64,000 bases of DNA from NCBI RefSeq assembly GCF_011074955.1, contig NZ_WUQJ01000024.1:62001-126000 (forward strand), read 5' to 3'. The position numbers were made by a program, and so were the translations under genes. The notes beneath the pieces are model-generated. The model saw nothing but the letters and a program-made list of their open reading frames with translations, did not search any database and was not told the origin of the DNA. This DNA is from Marinobacter caseinilyticus (lineage in GTDB: Bacteria > Pseudomonadota > Gammaproteobacteria > Pseudomonadales > Oleiphilaceae). Of this stretch, positions 1 to 8,924 are shown piece by piece. Positions within the stretch are counted from its first letter, which is position 1. The number at the start of each line of letters is the position of its first letter.

Positions 1-434
1 GTGGTCGGAACCGCAATGATGGGCGCGATGGCGTCGGCGTCGGCGCGCATCCAGTAATCACCGATGTCTTCAAAATCCCACACCGGTCGGGTTTGACCGG
101 CCATAAATGCGATCAGTTTGCCGAGGTCCAGTCCGGAACCGCCGCCGAAGGCAATCACCCCATCGTGGCCGCCGTCACGGAACGCCTGGATGCCGCTTGT
201 CATATTCAGTTCGGTGGGGTTGGGGTCGACATCGGCAAACAGCGCCCGGCCCAGCCCACCCTCGGCCAGGCGGTCCAGTGTGGCGTGAGTAATGGGCAGG
301 CTGGCCAGTCCTTTGTCGGTCACCAGCAGGGGATTGGTGATGCCGGCAGCGGCGCAGCACTCGGCCAGTTCGCCAATGCGCCCGGCTCCAAACCGAATGT
401 TGGTGGGGTAGGACCAGTTTGCGGTCAGAGCCAT
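1..434 (-). CDS. Iron-containing alcohol dehydrogenase, partial (C-terminus beyond window)
   Basis: About 144 N-terminal residues are present; family members are usually near 380-400 aa, so most of the metal-binding domain lies outside the window. The cofactor-binding motif GGGSGLDLGK is visible near residue 98, as expected for the NAD(P)-binding half of group III (Fe-type) alcohol dehydrogenases. The family oxidises or reduces primary alcohols and aldehydes with NAD(P). The gene begins 2 nt after the stop of the upstream aldehyde dehydrogenase, so the two are almost certainly co-transcribed. I infer that it makes the aldehyde used by that enzyme. Substrate is not readable from sequence. Confidence 0.88.
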   Translation of the reverse strand, partial: MALTANWSYPTNIRFGAGRIGELAECCAAAGITNPLLVTDKGLASLPITHATLDRLAEGGLGRALFADVDPNPTELNMTSGIQAFRDGGHDGVIAFGGGSGLDLGKLIAFMAGQTRPVWDFEDIGDYWMRADADAIAPIIAVPT

Positions 435-436
435 GG

Positions 437-1816
437 TCACGTCCTCTTGAGGTAGTAGGATTTGGGTCGGGTCAGGTTGTGGTAGCCGATGACTGACAGG
501 CCACCGCCACGCCCAGTTTGTTTGCAGCCGGTCCAGCACAGGGCCGGGTCGAGATAGTCGCAGCGGTTCATATAGACCGTACCGGTTTCGATCTGGTCAG
601 CAATGCGCTCGGCGCGATCAAGGTCACGGGTCCAGAGCGAAGCGGTCAGGCCAAAGTCGCTGTCGTTCATCAACTGGACCGCTTCGGCGTCGTCTTTTAC
701 CTTCATGATGCCGACCACGGGTCCGAACGATTCTTCCCGCATCACACGCATGGTGTGATTCACATCCACCAATATCTGTGGCATCAGGTAGGCTTCACCC
801 TGATTCGGAAACAGCGCCGGGTCGATCAGCGCTTTGGCGCCAGCGGCCACCGCTTCGGCGGTTTGCGCCCGCACGGTATCGGCAAACCGGGCATGCGCCA
901 TGGGCCCCAGAGTGGTTGTGGGATCGAGCGGGTCGCCGAGCTTATAGGCACTGACAATGGCGACCGCTTTTTTAACAAATTGATCGAACAGGGCGTCTGC
1001 CACATAGATGCGCTCAATGCCACAGCAGCATTGACCGGCGTTGAACATGGCACCGTCAATCAGGGTGTCGACCGCTGCGTCCAGGTCGGCGTCTTCCATG
1101 ACATAGCCCGGATCCTTACCGCCAAGTTCGAGCCCCAGGCCGGTAAAGGTGCCGGCGGCGGCGGTTTCTATGGCCTTGCCACCGGCCACCGAACCGGTGA
1201 AATTGATATAACCGAACGCCTTGCCGGCAATCAGTTCGGCGGTTGTGTCGTGGCTCAGAAACACATTCTGGAAGACCGCCTCGGGAATGCCGGCCGCATG
1301 AAACGCCACCGCCAGGTGCTCGCCCACCAAGGGTGTCTGGGAAGCGTGCTTGAGAAACACGGCATTGCCTGCAATCAGGGCGGGCACCACGGTGTTGATG
1401 GCGGTCATGTAGGGGTAGTTCCACGGCGCGACAATCAGGACGGTGCCGTGGGGTTCGCGTTTGATGTAACGCTTGAAGTGTTCGCTGTCCTCGATGGTGA
1501 TGGGCGCCAGGGCGGCGTCTGCAATGTCGGCCATGTAGTTGGCCCGCTCATCCACGCCGCCAAACTCACCCCCGTAACGCACCGGGCGGCCCATTTGCCA
1601 GGCCAGGGTTTCGACCACCTCCGGGTTCATGTCCCCCAGCTGTTCGATGGCGGATCGGACCTTGCGAATACGCTCCGTGAGAGGCCTTTGTGCCCAGTCT
1701 CGCTGAGCGATTTTTGCTCGTGATACGGCTTCCCGGGCCGCCGCCAGGGACAGCGTTGGGCGTTCGGCGTAGAGTTGCCCATTGACGGGCGAGATGCACT
1801 TGATGGTGGTGTTCAT
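437..1816 (-). CDS. NAD(P)-dependent aldehyde dehydrogenase
   Basis: 459 aa, within the normal ALDH range. Visible motifs are the glycine turn FTGSVAGGK, the catalytic-glutamate motif LELGGKDPG, and the catalytic-cysteine segment NAGQCCCGIERIYV. The enzyme oxidises an aldehyde to the acid. The reading frame is open 37 codons further upstream inside the preceding gene, but the ATG at 1816 lies 7 nt after that gene's stop and matches the usual N-terminus (MNTTIKCISPVNG), so I chose it. It sits between a glutamine synthetase-like ligase and an alcohol dehydrogenase in one operon. This suggests succinate-semialdehyde-type or gamma-glutamyl-amino-aldehyde oxidation, but specificity is inferred only. 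Confidence 0.93.
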   Translation of the reverse strand: MNTTIKCISPVNGQLYAERPTLSLAAAREAVSRAKIAQRDWAQRPLTERIRKVRSAIEQLGDMNPEVVETLAWQMGRPVRYGGEFGGVDERANYMADIADAALAPITIEDSEHFKRYIKREPHGTVLIVAPWNYPYMTAINTVVPALIAGNAVFLKHASQTPLVGEHLAVAFHAAGIPEAVFQNVFLSHDTTAELIAGKAFGYINFTGSVAGGKAIETAAAGTFTGLGLELGGKDPGYVMEDADLDAAVDTLIDGAMFNAGQCCCGIERIYVADALFDQFVKKAVAIVSAYKLGDPLDPTTTLGPMAHARFADTVRAQTAEAVAAGAKALIDPALFPNQGEAYLMPQILVDVNHTMRVMREESFGPVVGIMKVKDDAEAVQLMNDSDFGLTASLWTRDLDRAERIADQIETGTVYMNRCDYLDPALCWTGCKQTGRGGGLSVIGYHNLTRPKSYYLKRT

Positions 1817-1823
1817 AGGGGCC

Positions 1824-3191
1824 CTAAGCTTGTTCGAATCCACGTTTAACTTCGTAATCGGTGACGACACGATCAAAGTCTTCCTGTTCCCATTCGGCGG
1901 CGCGAACGTAGTGGTCAATGACGTCATCGCCCATGGCCTCGCGCAGCATGGCGGAGTGTCTCAATGCCTCGGTGGCCGCTCTCAGTGTGGCCGGTATACC
2001 GCGGGATTTAGCCGCCCTGTAAGCGTTGCCGGTAAATTCAGGCTCCAGTTTAAGGTTACCCTTAATGCCTGCAATATTGGCAGCAATCTGTGACGCCAGG
2101 GCCAGGTAAGGGTTCAGGTCGGAGCCACCGATCCGGCACTCAACCCGCACTGCCGCAGTGTCTGGCGCCACCACGCGGTAGCCGGCGGTCCGGTTGTCCA
2201 CTGACCACACTGTGGTGGTGGGTGCGAAGGTACTGGCGGCGAAGCGCTTGTAGGAGTTGATGTACGGAGCAAGGAAAAAAGTGGTTTCGCTGGCGTGAGT
2301 GAGCAGCCCGGCGAGGGCATGCTCCATGGTGTCGGACATACCGTGCGGTTTGTCCGGGTCATAGAAGACCGACTTGCCACTGGTATCCGACAGTGACTGG
2401 TGAATATGGCTGGAGGAACCCGCAGTGGCATGATGCCATTTCGCCATAAAACTCACGCTGCGCCCATTCTGCCAGGCCATTTCCTTAACCGCGTTTTTGA
2501 CCAGCACATGAGTGTCGGCCATATCGAGCGCGTCGGAGTACTCAATGTTCAGTTCCACCTGGCCGGCGCTGGCTTCGCCCTTACTGCTCTCAACCCGAAT
2601 GCCGGCGCCGTAGAGGCCGTTGCGGATCGGTCGCATGACGTCTTCCTCCCGCGTGGTCTGGAAAATATGGTAGTCCTCGTTGTAGGGGCTCATGGGCGTC
2701 ATTACCTGGTATTGCTGGTCTTTCATGTCTTCAAACGACTCGCGGAAGATGAAAAACTCCAGTTCGGTGGCGGTGGTCATTGTCAGACCCATCTCGGTGA
2801 GGCGGGCGAGTTGTTTCTTGAGCACGGCACGGGGTGAGTGGGGAACGTCCTCATGGCTGGTGTGGTCCAGCAGGTCGCATAACACGAAGGCTGTGCCTTC
2901 CAGCCAGGGCAGCCGCCGCAGGGTGGACAGGTCGGGCTTCATCACGTAGTCGCCATAGCCGGCGGCCCAACTGGTGGAGGCGTAGTCCTCCACCGTGGTC
3001 ATCTCCAGATCAGTAGCCACCAGATATTTGCAGCAATGGCTTTCCTGCCAGGCGCGCTCGACAAAATGCTGGGCCTGAAACCGCTTGCCCATCAGACGCC
3101 CCTGCATATCGGGAATGGCGGCGACCACGGTGTCTATGGACCCATCAGCGACGCCTTGTTTCAATTCTTCAAACGACAGATTGCCAGCCAT
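1824..3191 (-). CDS. Glutamine synthetase-family gamma-glutamyl-amine ligase (PuuA/IpuC-like)
   Basis: 455 aa. The glutamine synthetase catalytic fold is evident from ATELEFFIF (metal-binding glutamates), the VELNIEYSDAL region, SSSHIHQSL and DNRTAGYRV. It is shorter and different at the N-terminus from assimilatory GlnA, and its neighbours are catabolic, as for PuuA (gamma-glutamylputrescine synthetase) or IpuC-type ligases that join glutamate to an amine using ATP. The ATG at 3191 has a GGGAG box 7 nt upstream; a longer frame to 3263 lacks that support. It is probably the first enzymatic step after TRAP import. The amine is unknown. Confidence 0.88.
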   Translation of the reverse strand: MAGNLSFEELKQGVADGSIDTVVAAIPDMQGRLMGKRFQAQHFVERAWQESHCCKYLVATDLEMTTVEDYASTSWAAGYGDYVMKPDLSTLRRLPWLEGTAFVLCDLLDHTSHEDVPHSPRAVLKKQLARLTEMGLTMTTATELEFFIFRESFEDMKDQQYQVMTPMSPYNEDYHIFQTTREEDVMRPIRNGLYGAGIRVESSKGEASAGQVELNIEYSDALDMADTHVLVKNAVKEMAWQNGRSVSFMAKWHHATAGSSSHIHQSLSDTSGKSVFYDPDKPHGMSDTMEHALAGLLTHASETTFFLAPYINSYKRFAASTFAPTTTVWSVDNRTAGYRVVAPDTAAVRVECRIGGSDLNPYLALASQIAANIAGIKGNLKLEPEFTGNAYRAAKSRGIPATLRAATEALRHSAMLREAMGDDVIDHYVRAAEWEQEDFDRVVTDYEVKRGFEQA

Positions 3192-3268
3192 AATGGCTCC
3201 CGTGAGTGATCGGTTATGAAACGCAAAGCGTGCCTGGGGCATCCTCTTGGGTGCCCCAGGCACGATCG

Positions 3269-4306
3269 TCAGCCGTAACGATAGGGCCGACCGGCTTTCA
3301 CCATGGTTTCATTGTAGTGCTTGAGAATTTTCACCACCTTGGCTTTGGTGGCAGATTCGGCAGCGATTTCATCCCAGAATTTGAGTGCCGCCCGCTCCAC
3401 CTCATCCCACTCCTTGTCAGGAATGGTGGTGAGCTGCATTTTTGAGCCGCGGACCCGCAGCTCAGCTTCACCGCCCCAGTACCACCACTGACGGTAATAG
3501 TGCGAACTGTCCATGGTGAGTTTGAGCAATTCTTTCAGGTGCGCGGGCAGTTCGTTGTAACGATCCATGTTGGCGAAGAAGGAGCCTGCCCAGGCCCCGG
3601 AAATATTGTTGGTCAGGAAGTAGTTGGTGACATCGGCCCAGCCGACGGTGTAGTCCTCGGTAATGCCAGACCAGGCGATGCCATCCAGCTCGCCGGTTTG
3701 AACCGCCACTTCAATGTCTTCCCAAGGCAGCGACACCGGCACAACACCAAACTGCGCCATGAATCGGCCGGCGGTCGGGAAGGTAAAGACCCGTTTGCCC
3801 TTAAGATCCGCGAGACGGTTAATGGGCTCCTTGGTGGCAAAGTGACAGGGATCCCAGGCGCCCGCCGACAGGTGCTTTACGCCCACCTTGGAGTATTCTT
3901 CATCCCAGATTTCCGCCAGACCGTATTGGTTGAACAGCACCGGCACGTCCAGCGAGTAGCGGCTGGCAAACGGGAAGTAGCCGCCAAACACGGTCACTTC
4001 GGTGGGCGACGCCATAGAGTCATCGTCCGATTGCACGGCATCGATGGTGCCATTCTGCAGTGCCCGAAACAGCTCACTGGTGGGGACCAGCTGGTCGGCA
4101 AAATAAAGCTCTATCTGCATTTCTTCACCGGCAATGCGGTTAAAGCTGTCGATGGCCGGTTTGATAACGTGTTCGGCCAGGGCCGGTCCGGCATAGGTCT
4201 GCAGCCGCCACCGGATCTTCGGTTCGGCATGCAGGATGGGCGGGGCTAAAGCGGCGGCGCCAGCCATAGCGGCTGCTGATGCGAGAAACTTACGTCGTGT
4301 AGTCAT
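3269..4306 (-). CDS. TRAP transporter substrate-binding protein, DctP type, Tat-exported
   Basis: 345 aa with a twin-arginine leader (MTTRRKFLASAAAMAGAAAL, cleavage near HAEP), so it is exported folded to the periplasm. The mature protein shows the TRAP solute-receptor pattern, for example LFRALQNGTIDAVQSDDDS and a central GELDGIAWSG segment. It belongs with the DctQ and DctM genes immediately upstream in the same operon and would capture the substrate for them. The ligand cannot be read directly; clustering with a gamma-glutamyl ligase points to an amine, amino alcohol or related zwitterion, while many relatives bind organic acids. Confidence 0.93.
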   Translation of the reverse strand: MTTRRKFLASAAAMAGAAALAPPILHAEPKIRWRLQTYAGPALAEHVIKPAIDSFNRIAGEEMQIELYFADQLVPTSELFRALQNGTIDAVQSDDDSMASPTEVTVFGGYFPFASRYSLDVPVLFNQYGLAEIWDEEYSKVGVKHLSAGAWDPCHFATKEPINRLADLKGKRVFTFPTAGRFMAQFGVVPVSLPWEDIEVAVQTGELDGIAWSGITEDYTVGWADVTNYFLTNNISGAWAGSFFANMDRYNELPAHLKELLKLTMDSSHYYRQWWYWGGEAELRVRGSKMQLTTIPDKEWDEVERAALKFWDEIAAESATKAKVVKILKHYNETMVKAGRPYRYG

Positions 4307-4417
4307 GGTGCTCTCCTTGACGGACGCTTAGGGTGAAGGCGACATGCCTCCGGGGTGTACCTCACAGCTTGTTGATGGAGCTCATTAACGTTTTCCGACG
4401 CTGGCCAAACCCGGCGC

Positions 4418-5740
4418 CTAGCCATTGTAAATGTAGTCCGGTAACCACAGCGCAATCTGCGGAAACATCATGATCAGGGTCAGTGCCAGCAGCATGACGA
4501 GAACAAACGGCAGGATCGACCCATAGATATCGCGCAAGGTGATCTCCGGCGGTGCCATGGCCCGCATCAGGAACAGGTTGTAGCCAAACGGTGGTGTCAT
4601 GTAGGCAATCTGGGTCGTGATGGTGTAGAGCACGCCATACCAGATCAAATCAAAGCCCAGGGCGCCGACAAGGGGCACATACAGCGGCGCCACGATCACC
4701 AGCATGGCGGTGTCGTCCAGAAACGTGCCCATCACCAGAAATGACAGCTGCATCAGAATCAGGATCATCCAGGGGTTCAGACCAAGCTGATCGGTGAACA
4801 GATTCTCGATTGCCTGTACGGCTCCCAAACCGTCAAACACAGCGCCAAAACCCAGCGCCGCCAGAATGATCCACATGAACATGCAGGAAATCGCCAGTGT
4901 CTGCCGGACCGATACGTCCAGCACGCGCATGGACATTCGACCTTTGACAATAGCCGCGCCAAACGCCGCCATGGCCCCGATGGCGGAACTTTCCACCAGG
5001 CTGGTCCAGCCGTTAATGAACGGCACCATCATGGAGGCAAATATCACCAGCGGCAGGATGCCGGCCCGCAGCAGTCGGAGTTTAACGGTCAGACTGACCT
5101 GGCGTTCCTCCAAGGGCAGTACCGGTCCCAGCTCCGGTTGCAACCGGCATCGGATCGCGATGTAGAGAATGAATAACCCGGCCATGATCAGGCCCGGCAA
5201 GACACCGGCGAGCCAGAGTTGGCCGACCGGCTGCCGGGCGATCATAGCGTACAGCACCAGCACCACCGAGGGCGGCACCAGAATTCCCAGTGAGGAGCCC
5301 GCCTGAATTACCCCGGTAACCATGCGTTTGTCATAGCCCCGTCGCAGCAGCTCCGGCAAGGCGATCGTGGCGCCAATGGCCATGCCGGCAACCGACAGCC
5401 CATTCATTGCGGACACCAGTACCATGAGGCCAATGGTGCCAATGGCCAGGCCGCCGTGGATCGGGCCCATCCAGACGTGAAACATACGATACAGGTCGTC
5501 GGCTATTTTGGACTCCGACAGGATGTAACCCATAAAAATGAACATTGGCAATGTCAGCAGCGGGTACCAGTTCATCAGCTTCATGGCGGCTGAGAATGGC
5601 AGGTTGGACCCACCGGTGCCCCATAACGCCAGGGCGGAGATGGCGGCTATTGCGCCAATGGCAGCAAACACGCGCTGGCCGGTCATCAGCATCAGCATCA
5701 TCGACGAAAACATGAAGAAGGCGATCTGGTCGTAGGACAT
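4418..5740 (-). CDS. TRAP transporter large permease, DctM type
   Basis: 440 aa, strongly hydrophobic with about 12 or more membrane segments, the standard size for DctM. It is the Na+-coupled translocating subunit of the TRAP importer. The start at 5740 overlaps the DctQ stop by one base (TGATG), typical translational coupling; an in-frame extension to 5845 would lie inside dctQ and is unlikely. After the stop there is a 111-nt gap before the binding-protein gene, room for extra initiation of the more abundant periplasmic component. Confidence 0.93.
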   Translation of the reverse strand: MSYDQIAFFMFSSMMLMLMTGQRVFAAIGAIAAISALALWGTGGSNLPFSAAMKLMNWYPLLTLPMFIFMGYILSESKIADDLYRMFHVWMGPIHGGLAIGTIGLMVLVSAMNGLSVAGMAIGATIALPELLRRGYDKRMVTGVIQAGSSLGILVPPSVVLVLYAMIARQPVGQLWLAGVLPGLIMAGLFILYIAIRCRLQPELGPVLPLEERQVSLTVKLRLLRAGILPLVIFASMMVPFINGWTSLVESSAIGAMAAFGAAIVKGRMSMRVLDVSVRQTLAISCMFMWIILAALGFGAVFDGLGAVQAIENLFTDQLGLNPWMILILMQLSFLVMGTFLDDTAMLVIVAPLYVPLVGALGFDLIWYGVLYTITTQIAYMTPPFGYNLFLMRAMAPPEITLRDIYGSILPFVLVMLLALTLIMMFPQIALWLPDYIYNG

Positions 5741-6246
5741 CAGAGCTGCTCTCCACGAATGCGGGCAACGTCTTTGAACAGCTCCGAAAAAGCCTGCAGC
5801 AGCATAAGTACAAACCCGATGCACATGGTTACCTTGATCGGCCACATGTAGGGTCGCCAGGCGGTGGGGCTGCGCTCTCCGTAGAGGATGGAATAGCGGG
5901 TGCTGTCGTATGCGCCATAGAGCAGCACGCCGATAAAGAAGATCAGGAAGAAAATGGTGATCACATCAAACCAGGCTTTCTTGTGATTGGACCAGTTGCC
6001 GTAGAACAGATCCATGCGGACGTTGGCGTCGAGCTGGATCGAGTAGGGTCCTCCCAGAATGTAGTAGCTGACCATGGCAAACTGAGCGGCTTCGAGCGTC
6101 CACAGGGAAGGGTAAAAAAACGTTTTGGAGATGGAAGACCACAACAGGATGCCCACGATGATGAAAATACCGTACATCACGATTCGTCCAATTCGATAAT
6201 TCACTGCGTCCACGAAGCGAACATAGCCGGTAATCACTGGTGGCAT
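5740..6246 (-). CDS. TRAP transporter small permease, DctQ type
   Basis: 168 aa with four predicted membrane segments, matching DctQ subunits that pair with DctM. The sequence contains LEAAQFAMVSYYILGGPYSI, a region resembling the conserved DctQ core where the protein contacts the membrane subunit. It is the second gene of the operon, 12 nt after the stop of the N-formylglutamate-amidohydrolase-like gene, and its own stop overlaps the DctM start. Q-M-P all lie on the same strand, so the importer is complete. Confidence 0.9.
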   Translation of the reverse strand: MPPVITGYVRFVDAVNYRIGRIVMYGIFIIVGILLWSSISKTFFYPSLWTLEAAQFAMVSYYILGGPYSIQLDANVRMDLFYGNWSNHKKAWFDVITIFFLIFFIGVLLYGAYDSTRYSILYGERSPTAWRPYMWPIKVTMCIGFVLMLLQAFSELFKDVARIRGEQL

Positions 6247-6258
6247 TACTGTTCCTCT

Positions 6259-7107
6259 TTATCGATTGTCCTGGCGATCACCCCGGGCTTGTCCGACAGC
6301 GCCTGGCGGTCGGGTTTGGCCGTCACTGCCGCACACATCGCTTAGCATCCCCGCCAATAACACCGCAACGCCCCGTTGTTGATCCGGGCGGGCGATGAGG
6401 TCATTGCGAATTTCCAGCATCACATTCAGCAAACCGTTCCGGACGCCATGAAGTTTCAGGGTGTGGGTGACGCCGTCGGCGGGGCCGTATGGGTCGTTGC
6501 GACGGAACAATCGCGCGCTGTGCTGATCGGCCACCGCAAGCAGGGCATCGGCAAGACGGCTGTCGGAATCGTGAAGTACACCGATCTCGGTGAGCCGCTG
6601 CCGGCCCTGGAACACGGGCGTGAAACTGTGGATCGTAACCAGAATGGGGCGTCGCTCTGCCGTTGTTGCTGACGCGAGCGCACTGGCAAGCAGCGACCGG
6701 AAAGGCTGATAAATGGAGTCGATGCGGGCAGTTTTTGCGGCGTTGCTCAAGTGGGCATTGCCGGGAATGGGGTGCTTGTCACTTTGTGCCGGCATCGCAT
6801 CGGGCGCCTCCGGCGGGCGATTACAGTCGTACACCAGCCGGGAGACGGTGCTGGCCACCAGAGGGGCGTCCAGCAGAACACTCAGGTGTTCGGCCACCGC
6901 GAAGGCGCCCGGGTCCCAGGCAATATGGCTTACTTGCAGTGCGGCGGACAAACCAAGGGAGTGGAACTGTTCAGGGATGTAATTGGATGCGTGCTCGCAC
7001 GCCAGCACAAAAGCTGATCTCGCCTGGCCGTTGACCAGCCTGACGGAATCCTGTTGCTTTGATGGGATCGGGACATCCGGTCCTTTGGTGCCTTGGTGAT
7101 TTTTCAC
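6259..7107 (-). CDS. N-formylglutamate amidohydrolase-family hydrolase (HutG2-like)
   Basis: 282 aa from a GTG start. The GTG at 7107 follows AGGGAGGG by about 5 nt, while the upstream in-frame ATG at 7158 lacks a Shine-Dalgarno sequence. Family motifs are clear: ACEHASNYIP near the N-terminus (metal ligands), VTIHSFTPVF in the middle, and EIRNDLI near the end. Known members release formate from N-formyl-L-glutamate in histidine breakdown. No hut genes are visible; instead this is the first gene of a TRAP plus gamma-glutamyl-ligase operon, so it may hydrolyse a different glutamyl amide. That reassignment is inference. Confidence 0.85.
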   Translation of the reverse strand: MKNHQGTKGPDVPIPSKQQDSVRLVNGQARSAFVLACEHASNYIPEQFHSLGLSAALQVSHIAWDPGAFAVAEHLSVLLDAPLVASTVSRLVYDCNRPPEAPDAMPAQSDKHPIPGNAHLSNAAKTARIDSIYQPFRSLLASALASATTAERRPILVTIHSFTPVFQGRQRLTEIGVLHDSDSRLADALLAVADQHSARLFRRNDPYGPADGVTHTLKLHGVRNGLLNVMLEIRNDLIARPDQQRGVAVLLAGMLSDVCGSDGQTRPPGAVGQARGDRQDNR

Positions 7108-7247
7108 ACAAGCCCTCCCTTTGCAACGAGAGTTCTTCAAAATCACACTGGATGTCAATAGTTTTCTGCTGGGAATGTGTGTGTGTCGCGGGGATTGGCC
7201 GTCAACAGACCGCTATGCCTTACCAGAGGCGGCGGCCAGACAAGAGG

Positions 7248-8240
7248 CTAGTCAACGGGACAATGCAGTTCCGGGCATTGATCTGCCGGACGGTGGACGC
7301 CGTCGTTGGCTTTCAGATTGTCATCGAAACGTTCGTCGTCCAGCCGCGCCGCGCAATCCATGGCTTTATTGGCTGCACTTTGGCAACTGGTTTCCGACAG
7401 TGCGTAGGCAAGGTTGTTCCAGCCCGACGCCATTGAGGGAAAGCGGCTAACCGTTTGTTGATAGTGCTCGACGGCGTCTTGCCAGCGCTCTTGCTGATAG
7501 GCAATGTTGCCTCGGCCCAGCCAGGCGGCAGGTTGGGCCGGCCAGGCTGACGCCGCCGTGCGGTAGGCGGCATCGGCGGCGGACAGGCGGCCGGTTACCT
7601 CCAGGTCGTTGGCGGCGGTCAGGAATGGAACTGGCTCAGCGGTGGCTGGCAGATGATCGGGCGGTAGCATGACGACAGCCCATTGATCCGCACGCTGCCA
7701 GGTGTTCATGAAAGCTCGCAACGGTTGTTGGTTGGCCCGGCGAGTGTCGGTGTGGAGAATCACGACATCCAATGCGGGATCAAAACCAATCACTACCGCA
7801 AAGTGCCATTGGGGCCACCAGTCAAATCCGAGATTTTGCATAACCAGAACCGGGTTGCCAGCGGCCACCTCGGTGAGAACATCGGACAACTGAGTTTTTA
7901 GCGGATAAACCAGAAGGTTGTAGCTGCGCGCCGCGGCGACCAGCTCAACCTGCAGGGTGCCTTCGCGACCCGGCAGATAGACCTTGTGCACCAGGGATTC
8001 AACCTTGGCGTCGCGCCCCTGTGTATTGAGCATCATGGCGAGCGCCGCCGGTCCACATTGGTAGCGCTCTTGTGGGAAAAAAGGCACGTCGCTGAGCACG
8101 TGCCCCTTTGTGATATCCAGCGCCTGGTCGCTGGCCGGCTGTGTCGGCCAGGAGGGTGCGCTTGCGCACCCTGTCAATAAGACCACCAGGATGGAAGTAA
8201 TCGCAGCGATTATTTGCTGCTTAACAGCCAGTGCAGGCAT
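7248..8240 (-). CDS. PA2778-family lipoprotein: C39-like cysteine peptidase with TPR region
   Basis: 330 aa. The N-terminus is a lipoprotein signal with lipobox LLTGC. A papain-like C39 domain follows, with catalytic Cys in RYQCGPAALAM near residue 62 and the His in WPQWHFAVVIGFD. Residues about 210-295 carry TPR-type helices (AAWLGRGNIAYQQERWQDAV). It belongs to the widespread PA2778 family, whose role is not established. It starts 3 nt after the stop of the PA2779-family gene, the usual partner. The likely location is the periplasmic face of a membrane. I infer peptide processing or cell-envelope peptidase activity. Confidence 0.85.
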   Translation of the reverse strand: MPALAVKQQIIAAITSILVVLLTGCASAPSWPTQPASDQALDITKGHVLSDVPFFPQERYQCGPAALAMMLNTQGRDAKVESLVHKVYLPGREGTLQVELVAAARSYNLLVYPLKTQLSDVLTEVAAGNPVLVMQNLGFDWWPQWHFAVVIGFDPALDVVILHTDTRRANQQPLRAFMNTWQRADQWAVVMLPPDHLPATAEPVPFLTAANDLEVTGRLSAADAAYRTAASAWPAQPAAWLGRGNIAYQQERWQDAVEHYQQTVSRFPSMASGWNNLAYALSETSCQSAANKAMDCAARLDDERFDDNLKANDGVHRPADQCPELHCPVD

Positions 8241-8243
8241 TGG

Positions 8244-8645
8244 CTACCGGATGCAGTTAATGAATGGGAAGACGTTGGTGGCGCAGAGCATGTCCGTAAT
8301 AATGAACACCAACAGGAAGAGCACAATGACGCCCACGACGCCTTCCCCGGCAGGCGCTTCCGCCAGCTGCTGTTTGAAGGATGCGAGCTCGCCCGGCGTC
8401 AGGCTTTGAATCCGGTCCTCAACCTGGGCCTGATCCACGCCCATACTGACCAGGACCTCTTTCACTTCCTGTTTCTCAAGCATGTTGATCAAAGATTCTC
8501 GGTCCAGATCGGCACGCTGCTCAGTGAGCACCTCTCCAGTACCGACCACACCGGCCACGGCTGACGATGACCACAGGGTTGTCATCGTCATCAGAATGGC
8601 CATCACAATTGAAACCTGACGAAGATAGCTTCTCATTTTTTTCAT
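8244..8645 (-). CDS. PA2779-family small exported/membrane protein
   Basis: 133 aa starting at MKKMRSYLRQ, with GGGAG 7 nt upstream; an in-frame extension to 8708 is unsupported. The N-terminal hydrophobic stretch is a signal peptide ending near SSAVA. The middle is charged and helical (DLDRESLINMLEKQEVKEVL). A C-terminal membrane helix (VVGVIVLFLLVFIITDML) ends in TNVFPFINCIR. This layout matches the PA2779 family, found beside PA2778-type C39 peptidases. The APAGEGVVG stretch before the helix could be a processing site for the partner, an inference from C39 preference for small-residue pairs. Confidence 0.8.
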   Translation of the reverse strand: MKKMRSYLRQVSIVMAILMTMTTLWSSSAVAGVVGTGEVLTEQRADLDRESLINMLEKQEVKEVLVSMGVDQAQVEDRIQSLTPGELASFKQQLAEAPAGEGVVGVIVLFLLVFIITDMLCATNVFPFINCIR

Positions 8646-8924
8646 TATAGAACTCCCTAACGCTATGTACCCAAACCGCAACGGCCGGATTTGGCCAGAT
8701 TGCGACAACTTACGTCACATCACTGTACCGCACGTTATGTTATCGCTTGTATGTCGGGTTATTACAAGGTTTTCATTTCACGCAGGGTGACTGACGGTGG
8801 AGGAAAAGCGACGGAGGTCGTAGGGCTTCAACACTTTTGCATCAGAGACAGCCGCATCCGTACTTGCTAGCGTCTTGTGTTAGGCATATCCGGTTGGAAC
8901 GTGTCATTTTTGGAGTTCATCAAT

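Noticed and set aside
518..1723. A 401-codon plus-strand frame opposite the aldehyde dehydrogenase
   Set aside because: It mirrors a well-conserved ALDH gene on the other strand, has no ribosome site and no recognisable domain.
3500..4249. A 249-codon frame opposite the TRAP receptor gene
   Set aside because: Antisense shadow of a clear DctP gene.
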